64,000 nt of DNA from Taxawa tesnikishii (nom. ined.) (taxonomy: Eukaryota > Ascomycota > Dothideomycetes > Dothideales), in contig JAPDRO010000003.1 in assembly GCA_030247885.1 (NCBI GenBank), forward strand, positions 1,302,001 to 1,366,000, read 5' to 3'. Positions within the stretch are counted from its first letter, which is position 1. Each line of letters begins with the position of its first letter. Below, piece by piece: positions 23,114-32,976 of the stretch. The position numbers were made by a program, and so were the translations under genes. The notes beneath the pieces are model-generated. The model ran no database searches. It was given only the letters and a program-made list of their open reading frames with translations, and was not told the DNA's origin.

Positions 23114-24782
23114 ATGGCGCATCCAAATTCACACGCGCCTTTCCCTACCATGACCACCTCCAGAGATTCGCCGAACCCTCTACGACCCTACTATGTGCCG
23201 CCCTCAATTGGTCTACCTCCAGATCCGGCCGCAAACACCTCCGCACGAGGTCAGCCTTCGAGCTCGGGATCGGGTTTCGGAAGCTCAGCAAGGGATATCT
23301 TCTCAGAGCTGGACTATGGCGCGCCATTCTTTGACAAAGAGGGACCTTCAGCTGGCGAACTGGGAAAGAAGATCATGGACCAGGCCATTTGGAAGTATAC
23401 GAGTGTGCTACTGGCCCAGCCTTTCGATGTCGCCAAGACGATATTGCAAGTACGCATAGCCGCCGCCAGCGAGGCGCAAGCAAGCAGGAGCAGAGATATC
23501 AGTAGGGCATCGAGTCGGCAGAGCCACGGCAGATATCAGGAAGTAGGTGCATGAGGCTGTATGTGAGCGGGCTGCATGCTAAGGATAGCGAATAGTATTC
23601 CATGTCCGAGGCCGAGACGTCTGACGAAGAGCCATCCTACTTTACGCCGGCAAATCCCCAACCCAGGTCGTCTCGCTACGGTTCGGAATCTCCAACACCC
23701 AGGCATCGACGACGGCGGAGGCAGACTCCCTCATCTCGCTCGCAGTCGGGAACGCCCGTGCCTTCAGCGGGACACAGTTCGCACAAGCTTGATCTGCGGC
23801 GATCCGACTCCATACTCGAGACCCTCGCACAGCTTTGGCAACACTCCGGAGCAGTGGGTATGTGGAAAGCCACAAACGCAACCTTCATCTACAACGTCCT
23901 GGTCAAGGCTGTGGAAAGCTGGACGCGAAGCCTACTCTCAGCCTTGTTGAACCTCCCGGATTCCTCTGCGTTAGCAAACGGACCCAGCGAGATAGTTGCA
24001 GGTGCCATCGGCGGGCTGGACGTAGCAGACAGCCCCTCACCTCTCATCTCGCTGGGTGTAGCCGTGGCCGCATCGGCAACAGCGGGTGTTCTCCTCCTAC
24101 CTCTCGACATTGTGCGGACACGGTACGCTCGTTACATAACGTCCTTGTGCTCTGACCCCACTGATAACCTTCTAGATTGATCCTGACACCGATAACCTCG
24201 TCTCCGCGCGCAATTCTCCCCTCGCTCCGCATGTTGCCATCTCTCACACCGCCATCCTCACTTCTTCCTGTGACCCTCTTACACTCCTCCCTTCCCACAT
24301 TAATAACGTCCTCCATGCCACTCGTACTACGCACCTACCTCCGCATCGACCCCGTACTTACACCAGCAACCTACTCTCTCGCAACATTCCTCACCTCGGC
24401 AGGCGAGCTTTTCCTCAAGCTCCCTCTCGAGACCGTTCTCCGCAGAGGTCAGATCCAGTACCTGAAACAGCAGCACCACCGCTCGTACCAAGCCGCCGTG
24501 CACCAGGGCTTCAAGGGTGATCGGAAGATTGGAGAGCCGGAGCTGAGGACGGTAGTCGACGTCGGACCGTACACGGGAGTGTTCGGAACCATGTGGAGCG
24601 TTGCAAAGGAGGAAGGCGTCAGGGAGCCGAAGGTCGGGCTGACGCCCATCAAAACTAAGCAAGTCAGGGAACAGGGCATTCAGGGCTTGTGGAGGGGTTG
24701 GAGGGTGGGTATGTGGGGATTGGTGGGCGTCTGGGGCGCGAGCGCTCTTGGTGGTGGAAGCGCGACCGGAGGAGAGTTTTAG
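23114..24782 (+). CDS. ugo1: Mitochondrial fusion protein Ugo1-like (modified carrier fold)
   Basis: Three exons (23114-23542, 23596-24122, 24176-24782; introns of 53 nt each) encode about 520 residues. The protein has degenerate mitochondrial-carrier repeats: QPFDVAKTILQVR near residue 110, LLPLDIVRTR in the middle and LKLPLETVLRRGQIQY later. Together with an Arg/Ser-rich insertion (RHRRRRRQTPSSRSQS) and the GELGKKIMDQAIWKYTSVLL lead-in, this matches the fungal Ugo1 family. Ugo1 links Fzo1 and Mgm1 in outer-membrane mitochondrial fusion and is not a metabolite carrier. It starts 215 bp from the divergent ferredoxin gene, so the two may share a promoter. Confidence 0.85.
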
Positions 24783-25725
24783 AGCGGAAGGGAGAGCGTT
24801 GATTGCGGGCTTATTATTTGGCGAGGCGTTTGGGCGCTTCTGGATGATGGCATCAAACACGGCTCCATGGGGTTGGCTGATGCGTAGCTATCGGCTTTAG
24901 AGGGTTCCACTTGTGTCGATCTCAGGACTCTCTGCTTATATATCTGTATCATGTCACCGTCACTGAGAATGCCATACTACGGAGAGGTGCTCAAGTACAT
25001 TCGCGTAGCCTGACTTCTTGACTGAGCCCGGAAGGCAATCACGAACTACGAGAACAGTCGCCCTATTGTCAAGTTGGCAAGCTGATTGCACCCTAGCCAT
25101 GTCAAACCCACCATGACAGATGCTCTCTTCGAGCTCGCAAGCATGTAAAATCAATTGAACAGTCTCATCTGCACAACATTCTGGCAGTCTGTGAAGGTAC
25201 CAGATCTTGTCCGAACAATTACGCGCACTTTGGTAATGGACCTGGCGCCGAGTCCGGGAACATGTTCGGGCGAGAAAGATATTATGGGAAAATGGAAGAG
25301 GATGAGTGCGGGCGTACGCGACATTGTTGTTGGAGGTTAGAACGAATGGAAATGGAATGCCGATTTCTCGAGGGGCGCGTGCGCGGGCGCGTTACAATTG
25401 GTCGCGCGTGATTGTTTTTCGGACAGATGTCGTGGTCGGCGATAGCCGAGTGGCCAGGCCAGTCAGGGTCGGGTGACGAAAACGAGAGCATTTCAGTTTG
25501 ACGTCTCTGCCTCTGCCTCTGTGTCTGCCCTGCCATCTCGCCCTTTCCCATCTGCCATCCGAGCGTACAGTCGTTGTCGAGCGAACCCACTCCTCTTCTC
25601 GTTACATTACCATTACCGGCACCAACGTAAGCAATATGGGCTGATTCTTGCGTCGCACCGATTTCGGACCATCGATCGGAAGATCTGATTAGATCTCCAG
25701 GACGACAAGCGAGCGCTGAAACGCT
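24783..25725. other. Intergenic upstream of RNR2, nothing recognised
   Basis: Anonymous sequence between ugo1 and the RNR2 promoter. No feature recognised. Confidence 0.5.
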
Positions 25726-25732
25726 GAAATTC

Positions 25733-25762
25733 CTGCCCTCCTGCCCTCCTGCCCTCCTGCCC
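25733..25762. repeat. Short tandem repeat, 9-bp unit
   Basis: Three to four copies of the unit 'ctgccctcc' lie in the RNR2 upstream region. It is a simple minisatellite with a length that is probably variable. Confidence 0.8.
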
Positions 25763-25841
25763 TGGCAATTTGGCAAGCCAGCCACGTCTGAACGCGCTGC
25801 GTCACTTCGTGTTTTCGTCCGTGCTCGACGCTAGACACGCG

Positions 25842-25847
25842 ACGCGT
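25842..25847 (+). promoter_or_regulatory. MCB box (ACGCGT) in RNR2 promoter
   Basis: An exact ACGCGT lies about 180 bp before the start codon. MBF/DSC1 binds this motif and drives S-phase and DNA-damage expression of ribonucleotide reductase genes in yeasts. Further copies are in the introns of the same gene. Confidence 0.55.
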
Positions 25848-26022
25848 TTTGGAACCACGAGAAGACACTTAAATCGCGTCTTCCTTCTCTTTGTCCTACA
25901 CACAACACCACAACCTTCTCAACAACGTAATTGCCATTGCTCTTTGTCTGCAACAGCTTAGCATCGCATCTTCCTTGGACATCCCCTCCACATACGCAAA
26001 CCCCCGCCACGTTCAGAGAACA

Positions 26023-27429
26023 ATGGCCAGCATCGACGTGACACCGTCCAAGAAGGTTCGCTACCAGAGCTGAGCTCTTTACGCGTCACGCTACTGTACT
26101 AACATGCATTGCAGGCTGCCGAAGCCATTGACGCATTCAAGATGGAGTCCCCTATCAAGCAACCCGCGTTCCTCGAGCAGAACAAGGAGAACATCGAGAA
26201 TGACGAGGTCGCTGTCCCAATTAAGGGTCTTCCCAACCTCGACGACTTGCCAGACGAGGAGGAGGAGTCAACTAGGACTGCCGTTGCAGCGACTATCAAG
26301 GACGACGAGGCAGATGAGCCTATATTGCAAGAAAACCCACAACGCTTTGTGCTTTTCCCTATCAAGTACCACGAGGTATGCAGTACACTTACGCGTCAAA
26401 CACGCGTCAAATTAATACTAACGCGCCTCTAGATCTGGCAAATGTACAAGAAAGCCGAAGCTTCCTTCTGGACCGCCGAGGAGATTGATCTCTCCAAAGA
26501 TCTGCACGACTGGAACAACCGTCTGAATGACGATGAGCGTTATTTCATCTCTCATGTCCTTGCCTTCTTCGCTGCCTCTGACGGAATCGTTAATGAGAAC
26601 TTGTTGGAGCGCTTCAGCAATGAGGTGCAGGTGCCTGAGGCTCGATGCTTCTACGGCTTCCAGATCATGATTGAGAACATCCACTCCGAGACGTATTCTT
26701 TGCTCATCGACACATACATTAGCGAGCCAAAGCAACGGAAATACCTTTTCAACGCCATTGACAACAGTAAGTCTCGTCTGCTTCCGCCGTTATATGACCT
26801 ATTCTCTAACCATGCATGTAGTTCCTTGCATCAGAAAGAAGGCTGACTGGGCCCTTCGCTGGATCTCTGACAAGAACTCCACCTTCGCCTGCAGACTGAT
26901 TGCCTTCGCCGCTGTGGAGGGAATCTTTTTCTCTGGATCTTTTGCTTCCATCTTCTGGCTGAAGAAGCGTGGCTTGATGCCTGGTCTCACTTTCTCCAAC
27001 GAGCTCATCTCTCGTGACGAGGGACTGCACACAGACTTTGCTTGCCTTCTCTTTTCTCACCTCAAGCACAAGCCCAGTAAGGAGCTGATCCTTAGCATCA
27101 TCACCGAAGCCGTTGAGATCGAGAAGGAGTTCCTCACGGATGCTCTTCCCGTCGCCCTTCTCGGCATGAACGCGACACTCATGTGTCAGTACATCGAGTT
27201 CGTTGCTGACCGTCTGCTGCTCGCTCTTGGAAGCCCCAAGCACTACAACGCCACCAACCCATTCGATTTCATGGAGAACATCTCGCTGTCGGGCAAGACG
27301 AACTTCTTTGAGAAGCGTGTTGGTGACTACCAGAAGGCCGGTGTCATGGAGAAGACGAAGAAGAAGGCAGACCCATCAGCACCAGCACCGACAGTCAGCG
27401 GTGACTTTGCTTTCGACGAGGACTTTTAG
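26023..27429 (+). CDS. RNR2: Ribonucleoside-diphosphate reductase small subunit
   Basis: Four exons (26023-26055, 26115-26375, 26433-26766, 26822-27429) encode a class I R2 subunit of about 411 residues. It holds the di-iron centre and tyrosyl radical needed to make dNTPs. The iron ligands sit in the usual contexts: [21 protein letters not shown] with its Glu and His, EGIFFSGSF, and DEGLHTDFA. The C-terminus [10 protein letters not shown] is the tail that docks on the large subunit. Introns are 59, 57 and 55 nt. The first two contain three exact ACGCGTCA octamers. The N-terminal region is acidic ([10 protein letters not shown]), a common place for degrons. Confidence 0.96.
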
Positions 27430-27908
27430 ATGTTGGTTTGTTTGGGCAAGGCGCTGGGGAATAAATGTATCATGGCATGACTTCTGTATTAGATTGGTTA
27501 TAGTGCATAGGGCGCTGGACGGCGAGGGGCACCGGACAAGGGCCGAAGGAGTTTGGGAGGTTGACTGGCAGGACAGTCCCACATCGTCTTATTGAATACA
27601 ATACAACATCTTACCAAACATATTACCACACTCCTATTTAGCGCGTGACTCTGCTGTGTCAGGAACTTGTGACTGCGCGATTGAGATGTTTTGCCGGGCT
27701 CCAGAACGGATCGTGAACACGTCTGCGACCTCCTCATCACACTAGTGTCTGACTAACCGTAGCGGCTAATGGATCGGCCCGCAGCATCAACGACATCATT
27801 GGCATGTGAAAAGATCCATCAACCGCTGAGGAATTCTAATTCGCATATTACCCACGCTCAAGGGCCTTCCGCGCAGCGCCTCACAAACTCTACAGCAGGA
27901 ATAACAGT
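27430..27908. other. Intergenic, nothing recognised
   Basis: 3' flank of RNR2 and the upstream region of the NOPCHAP1-like gene. Confidence 0.5.
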
Positions 27909-28675
27909 ATGGCATATACTGGATCTTCCAAACGCTCGCACGACGCGGCTTCGGTGTCACACGACAATAAAACTTTACGCCCTGAAAAACACATACCGAA
28001 CCGCAAACGGGCGAGGCGCTCTCCGAACCCCGACCACCCAAGCAGTGAGGCCTCGATAGGCTCAATCTCTGTAGACTCTGCACTACGCAGCACCCCACCA
28101 CCGCTCGCTGATGCAGACAACGCATCCATGAAGAACAACCATTTCCGGGGTCACGACACGTCAGAAAGCAGTAGTTCTTCTAGCTCGGACGACGAAAGCA
28201 ACTCCTCTGAAGACGGTGACGCCTCGGATGATGATGTTGTCGTAACAATAGGCGGACCCAGGAAACCCGCGATGCGCTCTCTACCACAGTCTTCCGGCGC
28301 GGACAATCTGCAGGCGCGATTGTCAGCATTTCTACCACAACTCGCAGCCGCGAACGCGGAACTCGAGACGCTGCAGAAAAGTGGAGGGTTAGTGGGAAGA
28401 ACGTTCGAGGATGTCGATGAAGATGCCGAGGGGGTTATATCGAGATGGATCTAGGGTTGGGCGTGTTGGAGGAGAAGCAGGAAGAGGAGAGCAGTAGCGA
28501 CGAGGAAGAAGAGGAAGATGAAGAGGGAGAGGACGGGATGATCTTCTTAGAAGGAACTGAGGATGCTGCTCGATCGGGGATTGAAAAGTGTGGGAAGCAA
28601 GATGTGATGAGTCGACTCATGGGTCAAAGTTCAACAAAGCAGACAGCTGGGATCCAAGAGATTGGTGGAGATTGA
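27909..28675 (+). CDS. NOPCHAP1-like (DUF4598) acidic nuclear protein
   Basis: A single-exon gene of about 255 residues. The N-terminus is basic and Ser-rich (PNRKRARRSPNP), with a Ser/Asp tract (ESSSSSSSDDES). The conserved core is DNLQARLSAFLPQLAAANAELE, followed by YIEMDLGLGVLEEK and a Glu-rich tail, which matches the NOPCHAP1/DUF4598 family of cofactors for snoRNP assembly. The frame breaks in a five-G run at 28430-28434: a sixth G gives EGGYIEMDLGLGV and continues to the stop at 28673-28675. As printed, the first part would end at 28454. Confidence 0.75.
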
Positions 28676-29633
28676 AATCTTTCAGCAGTGCCAATGCCGG
28701 CGAGCTCAAAATTTGTCATGGCTGATCTTGGATTGCAAGAGTGCTGTTCCGGGGAGGGATCTGGACACCTCTGGGCACATCTCACAACCACACATTGCCG
28801 CAATTTGCTCCAGATCAATTACCGAGGGTGTGCTTGTATCGAGAAGGACAAACAGATTTGCTCTTCAACCTCTTTCGGTATCGCTACATGGCTCTCACCG
28901 ACACGTTCAACAACTAATCCAACCCAGCCAGTCTTAATTACAGGAGCTGACGCCTGCTCGGAAACGCGGCACCCTCACACTCCCCGGAACCATACCGTTG
29001 AACTAGCTTAATGATTCTTGGTTCCCATTGTCGAGTCACGTCAGGTCAACCTCGCAAGTCAGAGAGGATTCATGTATGCTTTTCACACAAAGTACGATTC
29101 TACAATTGCTTTACTTCTCAGGCAAGCAATGCGTCCCGTCTGCAGATCAGCTCAGCGTTAGTCACGATCACTGGGGTCGATGCTGTGTGTAGTTCTTGAC
29201 AACGTTCGATGCCGCGTGCTGTGAAACAAAGTCAGACTACTTGTATACATGGCAGAATCATGCTAGTGAGGGTGGTGTGGTGAGAGTAGCATGAGCATAT
29301 TTCCTCTGTTGTGCTACAGAATTCGCGGTATAGGCGTTGTACCAGGAAGCATCACTCAAGAGCGTATAACGTCCAACAATGGCCCGAGAGATAGAGAAAA
29401 CAATGGTAATATGAAGTGGAAGGGTCAATGTTGCAGTTAAAGCCCGCAATCTCCGAGTGCTCGAGCTGCTGTATCAAGGTCTTGGCAATGACCTCCACAT
29501 GTCATGAGGCGGACCGGACGGTAGTGGAGAGGACCTGCAGCGGCATCCTTGCCATCATCTCTCTCTCTCCGTTTTCATTTCAGTACATCCGGTAGCACAT
29601 CTGCTGGATTACTGATTCGACACCAAACAGCAC
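28676..29633. other. Intergenic upstream of cul4
   Basis: Nearly 1 kb with no recognisable coding exon. The last 100 bases are presumably the cul4 promoter and 5' UTR. Confidence 0.5.
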
Positions 29634-32459
29634 ATGCAGCCTTCGTTGGAGCAGTCAACAGGAGCGAAGCCAGAATCCACGCCTCCGTCATCTATCGACC
29701 GGAAACGCAAACGACCCGCTCGCCAGCACTCGTCACAGCAGGACAAGCCAGCTTCTGCCAAGCAGCAGCAGACCATCCAGGAGCTCTTCTCGACCCAGCA
29801 CAAGCCTACTGTCGGAGTCCAAAACGCAGCCAATCTGTCCCCGAACAGCAAACGCGCGAAGCCCAATCCAGCCTTATCCGAGACGCCGCAGGAAGCGACA
29901 CCATACAACCGCCCTCCCGAAGATATGTACACCTTTGCAAGCAAGCAGCCCAACGGTGGTGCTATCGACCTCACCAAATCTCCACCACGGACACCGATAC
30001 GTAGAGCAAATGGCGTCGTCAGGCCTGCTGGTCAGAACTTCAACCCACACGCCGGAGCCAAGAAGCTGGTGGTCAAGAACCTGCGCAAAGAGTCATCGTG
30101 GGATGCGAACAAGTATTTTGAACAGACCTGGAGCCAGCTTGACGCTGCGTTGAAGGTCGTTTTCAGCAATGGTCCCGTCACATACTCGATGGAGGACCTC
30201 TATCGGGGTGTGGAGAACCTGTGCCGGCAGGGAAGGGCCGAAGAGGTGTACAGGAAGCTTTACGCCAGATGCGACGCGCATATCAAGAACGATGTGCAGA
30301 AGGCCTTGCTGGACAAGGCGTCGCACGACAAGGTGGATGTGCTCAGAGCCGTGCTAGCGGCATGGTCGTCTTGGACGGCTCAAATGGTACGTTGCTTGTC
30401 TTGTCAGGAGGAGTGCACTGCTTCGAATACTGATCCGTCATTACAGACGACTATCAGGCACATCTTCTACTACATGGATCGCTCGTACCTTCTACAGTCG
30501 TCGAAGGCCTCACTTCACGACACAGGAGTGCAGCTCTTTCGGGATATGATCTTCAAGACGGATCATCTGGCATCGCAGGTGATTGATGGCGCCTGCGAGT
30601 TGATCTCCGCGGACCGCATGCAGCAAGATCATGACCCAGCTATACTCAAGCAATCGATCAGCATGTTCCACGACCTCGCAGTGTACACCAGCAACTTCGA
30701 GGCGCGGATGTTGGCATTGTCACAGACCTACGTGCAGGATTGGTCGAAGCAGATGAGCGAGGAGGAGAAGCTTCCTGATTATGTCAAGGCCTCCAAACAG
30801 TTTATGGCGAAGGAAACGGAGCGCTGTGAGCTCTTTGGGTTGGACCAAAGCACGCGACACGACCTACTTGCGTTGCTGGAGACGCACCTTATCGAGCAGA
30901 AGCAAGCCTACCTGACTGCAGAGGCCGATGTTGCCATTCTTTTGGACGAAAACGCAGTCGACGACCTTGAGCAGTTGTATACCTTGCTGCAACGGAAGCG
31001 GCTGGGCGCGAAACTGCGCAGTTCGTTCTCCAAGTGGATCGATACAACCGGTACTGGTATCATATTCGATGACAAGGCACAAGACGAGATGGTGGTAAGG
31101 TTGCTGTCCCTCAAGCGTCGCCTCGACAATATCTGGCGGATATCCTTCCACCGAGACGAGGAGCTGGGACATGGCCTGCGTGAATCCTTTGAGCTGTTCA
31201 TCAACAAGACCAAGAAGGGCGACTCCACGTGGGGTACGGACAATTCCAAGCCCGGTGAGATGATTGCCAAGTATGTTGACCAGCTTTTGCGCGGTGGTGC
31301 GAAAGCCATCCCAGCAGCCTTGACCGCGGCCACCCGGGAGGCCAACGTCAACGACGAGGAAGACAACGAGGATCACGTCGTGGACGAGGATAGCGAGGTC
31401 AACGCACAGCTCGACCAAGTGCTTGATCTTTTCCGGTTTGTGCACGGCAAGGCTGTTTTCGAAGCATTTTACAAGAAGGATCTCGCACGCCGTCTTCTCA
31501 TGGGCCGATCAGCCAGCGCGGACGCCGAGCGCAGTATGCTTGCACGCCTCAAGACCGAATGTGGGTCTGGCTTCACACAAAATCTGGAGCAAATGTTCAA
31601 GGATGTGGAGCTGGCGCGTGAGGAGATGGCATCATACAAGTCCCGGTTGGAAGAGCGGGATGAGCGGCCAAAGCTTGACCTCAGCGTCAATGTCCTTTCA
31701 GCTGCCGCCTGGCCCACGTACCCAGACGTACCCGTCATCATCCCCGCCGACATCAAGAACGCTATCGATGGCTTCGAAGCGCACTACAAGAGCAAGCACT
31801 CTGGCCGCAAGCTTGACTGGAAGCATTCACTTGCGCACTGCCAGATGCGTGCCTCATTCCCCAAGGGTTCCAAGGAGATTGTTGTCTCCTCCTTTCAAGC
31901 CATCATCCTGCTCCTCTTCAACAACCTGTCATCGCCTGACGCACACCTCAGCTACGAGCACATCAAGACTGAGTCCGGGCTTCCTGAGCGTGAGGTCAAG
32001 CGCACATTGCAATCGCTGGCCTGCGCCAAACTCCGTCCGTTGACGAAGCACCCGCGCGGTAGGGACATCAACGACGACGATACGTTTACGGTAAACCAGA
32101 CGTTCAGCCATGAGAAGTACCGCATCAAGATCAACCAGGTCCAGTTGAAGGAAACCAAGGAGGAGAACAAGGAGACGCACGAGCGCGTTGCTGCGGATCG
32201 CAACTTCGAGTGCCAGGCCGCTGTCGTCCGCATCATGAAGTCCCGCAAGACCATCGGGCATTCCGAGCTCGTGGCCGAGGTCATCAAGGCCACTCGCAGC
32301 AGAGGCGTGCTGGCGGTGGCGGACATCAAGAAGAACATCGATAGGCGAGTTGAGCCGGGTTCCCGTCGGGTTGGATGGACGCTAACCGGATGCAATAGGT
32401 TAATCGAAAAAGACTACATGGAGCGCGAAGAGGGCAACATGTACAGCTACATTGCATAG
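29634..32459 (+). CDS. cul4: Cullin-4 family E3 ubiquitin ligase scaffold
   Basis: One continuous reading frame with two likely introns that keep the frame open: 30387-30446 (GTACGT...TTACAG, 60 nt) and 32345-32398 (GC-AG, 54 nt). An Arg/Lys/Gln-rich N-terminal extension of about 150 residues precedes the cullin repeats (WSQLDAALKVVFSNGP). The cullin homology domain has FRFVHGKAVFEAFYKKDLARRLLMGRSAS. The C-terminal winged helix contains the neddylation lysine in AAVVRIMKSRKTIGH and ends with the canonical YMEREEGNMYSYIA. Cul4 binds DDB1 and Rbx1 and acts in DNA repair, replication control and, in Neurospora, heterochromatin. The extension contains QQTIQELF, close to a PCNA-binding box. Confidence 0.94.
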   Translation: MQPSLEQSTGAKPESTPPSSIDRKRKRPARQHSSQQDKPASAKQQQTIQELFSTQHKPTVGVQNAANLSPNSKRAKPNPALSETPQEATPYNRPPEDMYTFASKQPNGGAIDLTKSPPRTPIRRANGVVRPAGQNFNPHAGAKKLVVKNLRKESSWDANKYFEQTWSQLDAALKVVFSNGPVTYSMEDLYRGVENLCRQGRAEEVYRKLYARCDAHIKNDVQKALLDKASHDKVDVLRAVLAAWSSWTAQMVRCLSCQEECTASNTDPSLQTTIRHIFYYMDRSYLLQSSKASLHDTGVQLFRDMIFKTDHLASQVIDGACELISADRMQQDHDPAILKQSISMFHDLAVYTSNFEARMLALSQTYVQDWSKQMSEEEKLPDYVKASKQFMAKETERCELFGLDQSTRHDLLALLETHLIEQKQAYLTAEADVAILLDENAVDDLEQLYTLLQRKRLGAKLRSSFSKWIDTTGTGIIFDDKAQDEMVVRLLSLKRRLDNIWRISFHRDEELGHGLRESFELFINKTKKGDSTWGTDNSKPGEMIAKYVDQLLRGGAKAIPAALTAATREANVNDEEDNEDHVVDEDSEVNAQLDQVLDLFRFVHGKAVFEAFYKKDLARRLLMGRSASADAERSMLARLKTECGSGFTQNLEQMFKDVELAREEMASYKSRLEERDERPKLDLSVNVLSAAAWPTYPDVPVIIPADIKNAIDGFEAHYKSKHSGRKLDWKHSLAHCQMRASFPKGSKEIVVSSFQAIILLLFNNLSSPDAHLSYEHIKTESGLPEREVKRTLQSLACAKLRPLTKHPRGRDINDDDTFTVNQTFSHEKYRIKINQVQLKETKEENKETHERVAADRNFECQAAVVRIMKSRKTIGHSELVAEVIKATRSRGVLAVADIKKNIDRRVEPGSRRVGWTLTGCNRLIEKDYMEREEGNMYSYIA

Positions 32460-32976
32460 AACCTATCTGACCCGCCCCCTGTCTCCCTGACAACCGGTAG
32501 GTGGGATGCATTACTCGGAAGCACTCGAGTGCGGCATGGACGTTGAGCGTTTGTACGCAACTATGCCAAATGGATTTGATAGACGAGCCGATTAAGCAGT
32601 GTTATGGAAAGAAATGGGATCGAACAAGGTGCCTAGGTTGTCGAAGCGTATTCTTTGACATCCCCTTGGGATTGAATGGGATTTGATGGCATGGACAAGG
32701 CGTTGATGATTGATACGAAGAACACATGATCCTTTTCCCATCTGTAGAAAAAAACGCCATCGTAATCCTTCGGAAACGTTCCCATCCCATCCAATCCCAT
32801 CCCGATCCGGAAAGAAAAAGTCATCAAACGCCGTGCCCCATTGGCCAAAACCCCACCAGCGCCTCGCTAAACATTACAAAGATTCCGGACCGAAACCACT
32901 CTGGAACAAAAAGAAAAAAAGGAATAAGAGACGTTGAATTCGTAATCGTTTGTCGTCGTGTGCCACGAGCCGGGTA
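32460..32976. other. Intergenic between convergent genes
   Basis: 3' flanks of cul4 and of the RING-protein gene, with A-rich and 'cccatcc'-type low-complexity bits. No gene recognised. Confidence 0.5.
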
